From JBBKWX01 sp037969175 (GTDB lineage Bacteria > Bacteroidota > Bacteroidia > AKYH767-A > JBBKVM01): 17,254 nucleotides of DNA. Below are positions 6,909-14,745 of the stretch, one piece after another; the stretch's first letter is position 1; each line of letters opens with the position of its first letter. The position numbers and the translations under genes are program-made. Where the stretch lies: positions 1 through 17,254 of the forward strand of contig JBBKWX010000041.1 in NCBI GenBank assembly GCA_037969175.1. Reading direction: 5' to 3'. The notes below the pieces were generated by a model. That model worked only from the letters and a program-made list of their open reading frames with translations. It did no database searches and was not told the origin of the DNA.

Positions 6909-6961
6909 GCCTCCAAGCCTCTAAAAACGCAAAGAAGCGCAAAGAAAATTCCTTGCGCTTC
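6909..6961 (-). terminator. putative terminator of cphB within a dispersed-repeat fragment
   Basis: GAAGCGCAA (6934-6942) and TTGCGCTTC (6953-6961) form a perfect 9-bp stem with a 10-nt loop. On the minus strand the stem is followed by TTTGCGTTTTTAG, a broken T-run. It lies 37 nt after the cphB stop. The surrounding 'gcctccaagcctct' and 'aacgcaaagaagcgcaaag' text resembles a dispersed intergenic repeat, so the hairpin may be a repeat that now serves as terminator. Confidence 0.5.
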
Positions 6962-6997
6962 TATTGAACTTTTTGAAAATAATTATATTTTAATATA

Positions 6998-7864
6998 CTA
7001 GGCCAAAGCCATTTCAGCAGAGAATTTGCGCGTATTGAGTTCGTAAGTATTTCCTTTGGCCATGACATGTACGATCATGTTTTCGATGGAGATGGGAGAA
7101 CCTTCACGAAGATCTGCCATGTTAGAATGTTTGATATTGGTGCCGTCAATAATAACGATCAATCCGGAACCGATAGCTTCCATATGACTACCATTTGTGA
7201 TCAACACGCCTGTATCTTCTCCAAGCCCCAAGCCTATGCAGGATGGATTAGAAACAACAGCCTGAGCAAGTCGTCCAAATCGCCCACGTTTATTAAAATG
7301 AGAATCGATCACAACAGTAGAAATAAGCGCAAGACCTGTAGTAAGTTTTACCTCGCCTTTTAATAAAGCAATGGTTGGATTTCCCTGATAGATCATTGTG
7401 TTTGACATGGCCATTGCTCCTGCACTTGTTCCTGCAATAACGATATCTTCATCATGATAACGATTAACCAGAATGCGTAACAATTCAGTACCACCGAAGA
7501 TCGTACTTAATTTTAGCTGATTTCCACCGGTCATCATGATGCCATCACAATTCCGGATACGTTCAATATAATCCGGGTTCTGACAATCTTCACGGCTGCG
7601 TATATGCATCAACTTCACATTGGTACAAGCTAACTTACCGAATGCATCCATATAATTTTCACCAACTTCTTCAGGAATACTGGATGCCGTAGTGATAATT
7701 TCTATATGGGAATCCTTTCCTTTTCGGGTTTCGTGAATGATGCGACTTAGTATTTGAAGTCCAAAAAAGTTGAGGTTATTCATTTGAACAAAGTTGGGTT
7801 CTGATTCAGTTCCCTTGTCTTCGTTTCCGCCAATTGCAATAAGTTTTCCTTTTGGGATCATCAT
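6998..7864 (-). CDS. cphB: cyanophycinase (serine peptidase family S51)
   Basis: This 288-residue cytoplasmic enzyme hydrolyses cyanophycin (multi-L-arginyl-poly-L-aspartate) to beta-Asp-Arg dipeptides. It has no signal peptide, so it should act on intracellular granules. Visible family motifs are the N-terminal GKLIAIGGNED, MMTGGNQLKLS (110-120), the nucleophile motif AGTSAGAMAMS with Ser147, DSHFNKRGRFGRL with His189, and GLGEDTGV with Glu216. The spacing Ser-His 42 and Ser-Glu 69 equals that of the Synechocystis CphB triad as I recall it (Ser132, His174, Glu201), so the active site looks complete. Length is close to the usual 270-290. The start could be either of two adjacent ATGs (MMIPKG). 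It is divergent from cphA across a 136-nt space, so synthesis and breakdown can be separately controlled. Confidence 0.93.
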   Translation of the reverse strand: MMIPKGKLIAIGGNEDKGTESEPNFVQMNNLNFFGLQILSRIIHETRKGKDSHIEIITTASSIPEEVGENYMDAFGKLACTNVKLMHIRSREDCQNPDYIERIRNCDGIMMTGGNQLKLSTIFGGTELLRILVNRYHDEDIVIAGTSAGAMAMSNTMIYQGNPTIALLKGEVKLTTGLALISTVVIDSHFNKRGRFGRLAQAVVSNPSCIGLGLGEDTGVLITNGSHMEAIGSGLIVIIDGTNIKHSNMADLREGSPISIENMIVHVMAKGNTYELNTRKFSAEMALA

Positions 7865-8000
7865 AATAAAAATGGGTTGTTTTATTAGGCCTCAAAGATA
7901 GTAATATAGATGGGTTGAGTTTTGGGAAATTGCATTTTACAATTAATTCACAAAAAAAACCTACCTTAAAGCTCTCATTTAGCACATTTAAAATCAATTT
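7865..8000. promoter_or_regulatory. divergent cphB/cphA intergenic region
   Basis: This 136-nt space must carry the start signals for both genes. For cphB a -7-like TATCTTTG is present on the minus strand (7893-7900), 28 nt before the ATG, but no TTG lies at the expected 17-20 nt beyond it. For cphA only a weak candidate is seen, TTG (7915-7917) with TACAATTA about 20 nt later. Neither is strong, and no obvious ARG-box-like palindrome was recognised. Confidence 0.35.
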
Positions 8001-10676
8001 ATGGAAATTCAGGATATAAAGGCTATGCGTGGCCCAAACTATTGGTCTATCAGAAGACATAAACTAATAGTTATGAAGCTTGATATAGAGGACTTAGAAG
8101 ATAGGCCTACTAATAAAATAGTTGGGTTTGGCGAGCGACTTGAGGCTATGTTTCCAAGTATGTATTCACATCGTTGCAGCGAAAATGCACCGGGTGGATT
8201 TTTCTTTAGGGTAAAAGAAGGAACCTGGATGGGCCATGTGGTGGAGCATATAGCTTTGGAAATACAAACTCTTGCAGGGATGGAATGTGGATTTGGCAGG
8301 ACACGTGGTACCGGCGAGCACGGAGTATATCATGTAGTGTTTTCATATCTGGAAGAAAAAGTGGGGATCTATGCGGCAAAAGCTGCGGTGAGAATATCAC
8401 AGGCATTGGTAGACGGAACTGATTATGATCTGGCAGAAGATATTCAAACGATGCGTGAATACCGTGAAGAAGTTCGCTTGGGACCCAGCACCGGCTCTAT
8501 TGTTGAAGAAGCAGAAGCACGTGGAATTCCATGGATACGAATGAATAGATTTTCTTTGGTACAACTTGGTTATGGAATCAATCAAAAAAGAATACAAGCA
8601 ACTGTAACCAGCCAGACTAGCAGCATTGGTGTTGAGATCGCTTGTGATAAAGAGGATACAAAGAATCTACTGGAGATGTTCAGTATTCCGGTTCCATCAG
8701 GACGAATAGTTCGTGATGAAGAGGATCTTGAATCAGCAATAAAACGAATTGGTTACCCGGTCGTATTGAAACCAATCAATGGCAATCACGGTCGTGGTGC
8801 AACCATTGGTGTAAAAGATTGGGATGGAGCGAAAGAAGCATTGGCCTCGGCAAAGAAAATTTCCCGATCTGTGATCGTAGAAAAATTTATTACAGGTGAT
8901 GATTATCGTTTACTTGTGATAGATTACAAATTTGTGGCAGGCGCTAAACGTACTCCGGCAGCGATAAAAGGAGATGGGAAAAGTACGATTCAGGAATTGG
9001 TTGATGAAGTGAATAAAGATCCTAGAAGAGGATATGGTCATGAGAAAGTATTGACATCAATTAAGATTGATGAAATGACCGAAAATATTCTTGCAGATAA
9101 TGGACTTGAACTTGGTAGTGTTTTAAAAGAAGGGCAAGAGATCTATCTTAAGTCTACGGCCAATCTCAGTACAGGTGGTACATCAACGGATGTTACAGAT
9201 ATTGTACATCCAGACAATGTTTTTATGGCCGAACGCATAGCCAGAATTGTGGGATTAGATATCTGCGGAATTGATATTATGACCAACAGTATCAGCACAC
9301 CGCTTAAGGAAAATGGAGGAGCTGTGCTTGAAGTAAATGCTGCACCCGGATTCAGAATGCATATTGCGCCTACCGAAGGGTTGGCAAGAAATGTAGCAGA
9401 ACCTGTAATTGATATGCTATACCCACCGGGAGCAAGTACTTCCAGGATTCCTATCATTGCTGTAACAGGTACAAATGGCAAGACCACCACTACCCGCTTG
9501 ATAGCACACATGGTAAAAACAATGGGATTCAAAGTTGGATTTACTACTACCGATGGAATTTATATCCAAAACAGAATGGTAGAAACCGGTGATTGTACCG
9601 GACCGCTTAGTGCTGAATTCATATTAAAAGATCCGACCGTAAATTTTGCTGTTCTTGAATGTGCTAGAGGAGGAATTCTGAAAGCCGGATTAGGTTTTCA
9701 TAGCTGTGATATTGGAATTGTAACAAATGTTGCAGCAGATCATTTGGGATTGAAAGACATCAATTCTCTAGAAGATATGTCAAGAGTAAAAGGCGTCATT
9801 CCTGAAAGTGTGATGCCATCGGGCTATGCTATTTTAAATGCCGATGATGATCTGGTATATGAAATGAGAAAAAAGCTGGAATGCAACGTAGCATTATTCA
9901 GTATGGAAGCGGATAATCCACGGATCGTTCAACATTGTAATAAAGGTGGATTGGCAGCTATCGTTGAGAACGGATATATAACCATCAGTAAAGGTTCATG
10001 GAAGATCCGTATTGATAAAGTTGTAAATATTCCACTTACTTTTTCAGGTAAAGCATTATTCATGATCCAGAATATCTTGCCGGCAGTGTTGGCAGGATTT
10101 ATCAATAATTTCAAGCCGGAAGATATGCGATTGGCTCTTGAAACTTTCATCCCTTCCCCTACTCAGACTCCGGGAAGAATGAATATGTTCAACTTCAAGA
10201 ACTTTACTGTGATGGTCGATTACGCGCATAACCCTGCAGGATTCCAGGCAATAGCCAGGTTCCTTGAAAGAGTGGATGATGCACCGAAGATCGGTATCAT
10301 TGCTGGTGTTGGCGATAGAAGAGATGAGGATATTATCTTGTTAGGAACGATTGCAGCACAAATGTTTGATCAGATCATTATTCGTCAGGACAGAAATTTG
10401 AGAGGAAGAAATGAACATGAAATCATTGATCTTATGAAGCAGGGAATTACAACCCAATCTCCGGATAAAGAAGTAAAGGTTATTCCGAGTGAGAAAGATG
10501 CCATCGATTATGCAATCAAGAATGCAGTTCCCGGTTCATTCATAGTAATTTGTTCTGATGTGATTCCGGATGCTTTAGATCAGATCATGAAATACAAAGA
10601 GAATGAAGATGACTTCTCTATCACCAAAGAAGATATTCCAAATCAGAACAATCAACAAGAAGAAGTAAAACAATAA
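8001..10676 (+). CDS. cphA: cyanophycin synthetase
   Basis: This 891-residue enzyme makes cyanophycin from Asp and Arg with ATP, adding Asp to the backbone and then Arg to the side chain. An N-terminal cyanophycin-synthetase domain (1-160) starts with the typical MRGPNYWSI. An ATP-grasp domain (about 210-475) includes PVVLKPINGNHGRGATIG (253-270), EKF.TGDDYRLLVID (294-308) and the metal-binding EVNAAPGFRMH (444-454). A Mur-ligase-like domain (about 482-860) has P-loop VTGTNGKTTTTR (488-499), TNVAADHLGL (575-584), MVDYAHNPAGF (738-748) and GDRRDED (771-777). Length is in the usual 850-900 range and all main motifs are intact. The last 25 residues are a polar tail. It is followed 13 nt later by a small gene, probably in the same transcript, and is divergent from cphB. 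Confidence 0.95.
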   Translation: MEIQDIKAMRGPNYWSIRRHKLIVMKLDIEDLEDRPTNKIVGFGERLEAMFPSMYSHRCSENAPGGFFFRVKEGTWMGHVVEHIALEIQTLAGMECGFGRTRGTGEHGVYHVVFSYLEEKVGIYAAKAAVRISQALVDGTDYDLAEDIQTMREYREEVRLGPSTGSIVEEAEARGIPWIRMNRFSLVQLGYGINQKRIQATVTSQTSSIGVEIACDKEDTKNLLEMFSIPVPSGRIVRDEEDLESAIKRIGYPVVLKPINGNHGRGATIGVKDWDGAKEALASAKKISRSVIVEKFITGDDYRLLVIDYKFVAGAKRTPAAIKGDGKSTIQELVDEVNKDPRRGYGHEKVLTSIKIDEMTENILADNGLELGSVLKEGQEIYLKSTANLSTGGTSTDVTDIVHPDNVFMAERIARIVGLDICGIDIMTNSISTPLKENGGAVLEVNAAPGFRMHIAPTEGLARNVAEPVIDMLYPPGASTSRIPIIAVTGTNGKTTTTRLIAHMVKTMGFKVGFTTTDGIYIQNRMVETGDCTGPLSAEFILKDPTVNFAVLECARGGILKAGLGFHSCDIGIVTNVAADHLGLKDINSLEDMSRVKGVIPESVMPSGYAILNADDDLVYEMRKKLECNVALFSMEADNPRIVQHCNKGGLAAIVENGYITISKGSWKIRIDKVVNIPLTFSGKALFMIQNILPAVLAGFINNFKPEDMRLALETFIPSPTQTPGRMNMFNFKNFTVMVDYAHNPAGFQAIARFLERVDDAPKIGIIAGVGDRRDEDIILLGTIAAQMFDQIIIRQDRNLRGRNEHEIIDLMKQGITTQSPDKEVKVIPSEKDAIDYAIKNAVPGSFIVICSDVIPDALDQIMKYKENEDDFSITKEDIPNQNNQQEEVKQ

Positions 10677-10689
10677 AGAGATACATTTT

Positions 10690-11226
10690 ATGGAACCCAT
10701 AATTTTCGGGATAGGCTCCAGAGTGAAGCATGCAGAGTTTGGTGAGGGTGTGGTCATACAGATCACATCCTATGCCTACACGGTAACTTTCATGAAAGTT
10801 GGCATCCGAGAGATCGGTGCTGATTCAGGTAAGCTGGAGAATTTAGATACGGCTGAACTGGAGAATGACCTGGTAAGTTTGTTTGATGTGGAACGTATTT
10901 TCACTTCACTCCTTCGTAAATTCAGTGATGTACAGGAAACGGTAGTACTGGCTCCCAAATGGCAAGGCGGGAAATTACTGATGCAACCGGCAGATAAGAA
11001 TCTGAAGCCAAAAGAAGTTCCTATCGATACTTTTTTCCAGAAGATCGTAATGCTGCGCGACCGGCTTCGGGTGCTGGAACAAAGGGTAAACAGTAATGAT
11101 AAACTTAGCGATGAGGAAAAGGTGAATATGCAGCAATATATCACACGCTGTTATGGTTCACTTACTACATTCAACATTCTGTTTAAGAACAATGAAGATC
11201 ATTTTGTAGGGGATAAATCGAGCTAA
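10690..11226 (+). CDS. uncharacterised 178-residue protein with UvrD/PcrA-tail-like SH3/Tudor motif, in the cphA transcript
   Basis: No named family was recognised. Residues 7-22 (GIGSRVKHAEFGEGVV) match the 'GxxVxHxxFGxGxV' motif found in the C-terminal Tudor-like domain of UvrD/PcrA helicases and some KOW/SH3-like modules; here it stands at the N-terminus, with likely beta-strands to residue 45. The rest is mixed, with a helical stretch at 57-82 (ELENDLVSLFDVERIFTSLL), a conserved-looking APKWQGGKLLMQP segment (88-100) and a basic helix FFQKIVMLRDRLRVLEQRV (115-133) that could form a short coiled coil. It has no signal peptide or membrane helix, so it is cytoplasmic. The 13-nt gap to cphA suggests cotranscription and a possible role in cyanophycin metabolism or granules, but that is inference. 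Confidence 0.8.
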   Translation: MEPIIFGIGSRVKHAEFGEGVVIQITSYAYTVTFMKVGIREIGADSGKLENLDTAELENDLVSLFDVERIFTSLLRKFSDVQETVVLAPKWQGGKLLMQPADKNLKPKEVPIDTFFQKIVMLRDRLRVLEQRVNSNDKLSDEEKVNMQQYITRCYGSLTTFNILFKNNEDHFVGDKSS

Positions 11227-11251
11227 TTACGAGATACCAATTACAAGATAC
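11225..11251. repeat. short tandem direct repeat between convergent genes
   Basis: AATTACGAGATAC (11225-11237) is followed by AATTACAAGATAC (11239-11251), 12 of 13 positions equal. It fills the 26-nt gap between the convergent cphA-downstream gene and the propeller gene. No terminator hairpin with T-run is visible here for either gene. Confidence 0.6.
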
Positions 11252-11252
11252 G

Positions 11253-12899
11253 TTATGGACTGATGAGAATCTTTCCAGTATAGGTTTGAATTCCATCATT
11301 TATCCTGACAAGATATAATCCCGGCTTAGGATTCTGCAGCGTTATTTCATAATTTTCATCAATATAATTTATATCAACAGAAACCTTTTCCCCAAGCAAG
11401 TTCACAACTTCAATAATTGATTTGTTATTTAACGAAGATCCCCATAATCTGAATCTACCGGAAGCAGGATTAGGATAAATTTGAAACAACGATTTTGGGT
11501 CATCCAATAATGCAATTCCCGAAGCCAATGGATCATCGTATTGTGCAATGAATATATCTGTTTGTCCGTTACTGAGCAGGTTAAATGTAGCCGGGCCGGG
11601 ATCCATATCCACCTGTGTCGTAAAGGTACCGATCACACCGATCTTACCTGAATTGCTTATATGAATCTGATCGATCCGGTCATGATATGTACTCCCTATT
11701 TTAAATGCATATAAAAATGATGCATTGGAATCTAATTTACAAATGAAGCCATCCTCTTCTCCACTGGGATAAAGCATATAGGTTCCCGGACCGGGATTCA
11801 TATCAATAGCATTGGTATACTGGCCTGCGAAAAAAACATTATCGTTAACATCTATTGCAATGCAACTGGTGGACTCATATGGCCCACCTATTTTAATGGC
11901 CCATTTGAAAGTACAGGATGCACTCCATTTGCAAACATAATTAGAGCTAGTTATTGATCCACCTGCTGTCAAAATATACGTACCGGGACCCGGATCAAAA
12001 TCACCAGAGCTCCATAACCTGCCCGTGGTCAATATGTTACCTTTGGAATCAATATCCAGTGATGAAACGAGTCCGCCAATAAAGTTTACATCAATAAAAT
12101 TCCCGGAGGTATCGAATCTGGAAATAAATCCCTGAAATGATCCTGAAACATAATAGATACCCGGTCCCGGATCAAAATCGAAGGAACTGTTGATATACCC
12201 GGCAAAGACAATTTTGTTGTCAGGGGATATTCTAAGCTTGGAAGATCCATCAGCGCCAACTCCGCCAAACTTCTTAACCCAAAGAATGATGCCATTAGGA
12301 TCCATCTTGCAAAGAAAAATATCGGTTTGACCGTTGCTTGCCGAGTAATAAGTCAGAGTACCCTGGTAGGTATCAAAATTAATACTACCAGCGAATACCC
12401 CGGTTATGTAGATATTGCCCAAAAAGTCAACATCCATTCCGGTGGCACCATCGTTATTATTACCATATATAAGTCTTGCCCATTGGAATACCCCTGCGCT
12501 ATCGTATTTGCACACAAATATATCTCGGTATCCAAAGTTTGGAAGATTAAAAACTCCCGTACTTGTTGGGAAACTTATCGCGTTCGTTGCACTTCCAAGC
12601 AAATAAACATTTTGAGCATGATCCACAACTATGGGTCCACCACTAATATTTGAACCAAAATTCCCAAAAGATGTTGACCAAATAGTATCTCCCTGGCTGT
12701 TTTGTTTGAAAATGAAGCAATATGAACCATCATTGATAATACCACTTGAAAAAATGTTGCTTTGATTATCCACTGTTATAGCCCTTCCATTATCAGACTT
12801 TATCGTTCCTATGTTTTGAGCCCAATCTAATGATGGTTGTGCATGAATGATATGACTAATACAAACAAATAGAAATAAAAGTTTAAATTGAGTTTTCAT
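11253..12899 (-). CDS. secreted beta-propeller repeat (SBBP-like) protein with T9SS type A sorting domain
   Basis: This 548-residue protein starts at the Met at 12899, because MKTQFKLLFLFVCISHIIHA is a clear signal peptide; the in-frame ATG at 12998 would bury it behind 33 polar residues. The mature part has about six repeats of 50-60 residues, each with a GN(I/V)...GxF/Y element, an (I/V/F)D(F/M)DPGPGTY-type loop and an aromatic D-x-F-(I/V)-(C/S)-(K/R)-(Y/F/L)D strand. Examples are FDFDPGPGIYYVSG, GDFDPGPGTYILTA, IDMNPGPGTYMLYP and VDMDPGPATFNLLS. This is the SBBP beta-propeller style. The last 78 residues form a T9SS type A domain with IYPNPASGRF and GLYLVRI. It is probably surface-exposed or released; the ligand is unknown. 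It converges with the cphA operon and diverges from the mmsA operon. Confidence 0.85.
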   Translation of the reverse strand: MKTQFKLLFLFVCISHIIHAQPSLDWAQNIGTIKSDNGRAITVDNQSNIFSSGIINDGSYCFIFKQNSQGDTIWSTSFGNFGSNISGGPIVVDHAQNVYLLGSATNAISFPTSTGVFNLPNFGYRDIFVCKYDSAGVFQWARLIYGNNNDGATGMDVDFLGNIYITGVFAGSINFDTYQGTLTYYSASNGQTDIFLCKMDPNGIILWVKKFGGVGADGSSKLRISPDNKIVFAGYINSSFDFDPGPGIYYVSGSFQGFISRFDTSGNFIDVNFIGGLVSSLDIDSKGNILTTGRLWSSGDFDPGPGTYILTAGGSITSSNYVCKWSASCTFKWAIKIGGPYESTSCIAIDVNDNVFFAGQYTNAIDMNPGPGTYMLYPSGEEDGFICKLDSNASFLYAFKIGSTYHDRIDQIHISNSGKIGVIGTFTTQVDMDPGPATFNLLSNGQTDIFIAQYDDPLASGIALLDDPKSLFQIYPNPASGRFRLWGSSLNNKSIIEVVNLLGEKVSVDINYIDENYEITLQNPKPGLYLVRINDGIQTYTGKILISP

Positions 12900-13245
12900 T
12901 AGTCTTTTCTTGAATGATATCGGGTTTTGTTTGGCAAACTTGTATGAAAATTTATCAGGTAATTTTAAGAAAGAATCCTGTATGGAATTTGAATACAATA
13001 TAATACATTATAGCCTCATCGGCAAAATCTAAACCTGGTTGTATTGAAGGCACTTTCACGGACGGATTGTGATAAATCTAGCTAAGAAGATTTCCTGCTG
13101 TTGTTCATACAAACATTTTTATTCATCTTACATATCCTTTTACGGGCATACACAAGGACGGATGCTATTTTGCTGTTGACAACAAAAAAATCATACGTCA
13201 TTTTCGTTAATCATCTTCTTATATATCAGTCAATTACAATATATC
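12900..13245. other. 346-nt intergenic region between divergent propeller gene and mmsA operon
   Basis: No gene is seen. It contains TATAAT-AC-ATTATA (12999-13012), a perfect 14-nt palindrome, and TGTTG-A-CAACA (13174-13184), a perfect 11-nt palindrome. The second overlaps a TTG (13176-13178) that could be the -33 of mmsA, but the downstream sequence (TCATTTTC after 19 nt) is a poor -7 box. For the propeller gene a near-consensus -7 (CAAGTTTG, 12935-12942 on minus) lacks a partner TTG. The octamer GGACGGAT occurs twice on the plus strand (near 13060 and 13156). Confidence 0.4.
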
Positions 13246-14712
13246 ATGAGTGAAACACTAACAACATCCAAAATTCAAAATTTCATAGACGGCAAATTCA
13301 CAGAGGGAGTTACTAAAACTTTAGATGTGTATAGTCCGCTGGATGGCAAAGTAATTTCGACCATGCCTCTTTCGGGGCGTGCTGAGCTTGATCAGGCGGT
13401 ATCAGCTGCCAAAGAAGCTTTCAAGACCTGGTCTATGGTTCCAATCAAAGAAAGGGTTCAAGTTTTTTTCAGGTATAAGACCTTGCTGGAAAAGCATATG
13501 GAAGAATTGACCCGCCTTGTTCATATCGAGAATGGCAAAACCATGGATGAATCCAGAGCAGAAATAGAAAAAGCGATCGAGCTTACCGAGTTTGCCTGCT
13601 CCCTACCCCAGCTGATCTCAGGTGAAGTAATGGAAGTAAGCAGAGGTGTAGAGTGCCGAACAGAACATTTTCCGCTTGGTGTTGTGGCATCCATTGCCCC
13701 ATTCAATTTTCCTAACATGGTTCCTCACTGGACACTTCCCAATGCAATCGCATTAGGAAATACAATGATCCTGAAACCATCTGAACTGGTACCCTTGAGT
13801 TCAGTACGAATTGCAGAATTACTTAAAGAGGCAGGATTGCCTGATGGAGTTTTGAACATCGTGAATGGTGATCGTGAAATAGTAGAAGCTATTTGTGATC
13901 ATCCGGATATTGAAGCGGTGTCGTTTGTGGGATCTACTAAGGTTGCCAAGATCGTTTATATCCGTTCTACCTCAAACCTGAAAAGATGTGTAGCTCTAGG
14001 CGGAGCAAAAAACCATTTGATCGTAGTTCCGGATGCGCATCCTGAAATGACTGCATCGAATGTTTTGGCTTCTATGTCAGGATGTGCGGGTCAGCGTTGT
14101 ATGGCTGCTTCTGCCATGGTTGGTATTGGTAAGATCGATCATATCATTTCAAAAATGTGTGAAGAGGCAAAGAAGATAATTCCGGGTGTGAACCTGGGTT
14201 CTGTGATCAGTCTGGAAGCAAAAAACAGAATTGAAAAATATATCGGTGAAGCTGAGGCTGCCGGTGCAAAAGTTCTGGTTGACGGAAGAAATACAGTGGT
14301 TGAAGGAAAAGAAGGAGGCTATTATGTAGGTCCTACCATCATTGATCATGTAACTCCTGATATGGCCATTGCAAAAGAAGAAGTATTCGGACCGGTATTG
14401 GCCATCATACGGGCTAATTCGATTGATGAAGCTTTAGAGATTGAGAATAATTCGGGTTATGGAAATGCAGCATCTGTGTTTACACAAAGCGGAGGTATAG
14501 CGCGTCTTGTAATGGAAAAAGCAAGTGCGGGGATGATAGGTGTAAATATCGGAGTTCCTGTTCCGCGCGAGCCTTTTCCTTTTGGAGGATGGAATGATTC
14601 AAAATTTGGTGTTGGAGATATCACCGGAAAGAGTTCTATTGAATTCTGGACCAAGTTGAAAAAGACCACCACCAAATGGAATCCGGAAGCGAAGACCAAC
14701 TGGATGAGCTAG
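13246..14712 (+). CDS. mmsA: CoA-acylating (methyl)malonate-semialdehyde dehydrogenase
   Basis: This 488-residue cytoplasmic member of the aldehyde dehydrogenase superfamily turns methylmalonate or malonate semialdehyde, NAD+ and CoA into propionyl- or acetyl-CoA plus CO2. Seen in the sequence are the Rossmann motif FVGSTKVAK (227-235), the catalytic Cys285 in GCAGQRCMA, and the MMSDH signature LGGAKNHLIVVPDA (251-264), where the general-base Glu of hydrolytic ALDHs is replaced. EEVFGPVLAI (378-387) and PFPFGGWNDSKFG (443-455) are also present. Length fits the family. It is the first gene of a plus-strand run with the aminotransferase (33-nt gap) and the NCS1 transporter. That context points to malonate semialdehyde from beta-alanine as substrate rather than valine or inositol breakdown, though the sequence alone does not separate MmsA from IolA. 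Confidence 0.92.
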   Translation: MSETLTTSKIQNFIDGKFTEGVTKTLDVYSPLDGKVISTMPLSGRAELDQAVSAAKEAFKTWSMVPIKERVQVFFRYKTLLEKHMEELTRLVHIENGKTMDESRAEIEKAIELTEFACSLPQLISGEVMEVSRGVECRTEHFPLGVVASIAPFNFPNMVPHWTLPNAIALGNTMILKPSELVPLSSVRIAELLKEAGLPDGVLNIVNGDREIVEAICDHPDIEAVSFVGSTKVAKIVYIRSTSNLKRCVALGGAKNHLIVVPDAHPEMTASNVLASMSGCAGQRCMAASAMVGIGKIDHIISKMCEEAKKIIPGVNLGSVISLEAKNRIEKYIGEAEAAGAKVLVDGRNTVVEGKEGGYYVGPTIIDHVTPDMAIAKEEVFGPVLAIIRANSIDEALEIENNSGYGNAASVFTQSGGIARLVMEKASAGMIGVNIGVPVPREPFPFGGWNDSKFGVGDITGKSSIEFWTKLKKTTTKWNPEAKTNWMS

Positions 14713-14745
14713 TAAATAATCGATCTTAATTCAAATTAAAATTGC

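Noticed and set aside
9143..9532. Minus-strand open frame of 129 codons inside cphA
   Set aside because: It is antisense to the conserved ATP-grasp/Mur-ligase coding region, which fully explains the sequence.
12327..12653. Plus-strand open frame of 108 codons antisense to the propeller gene
   Set aside because: It is a shadow of the strongly supported gene on the other strand, with no recognisable domain or start context.
12900..12998. 33-codon N-terminal extension of the propeller protein
   Set aside because: It is polar and charged, and would precede a clear signal peptide starting at MKTQFKLLFL.
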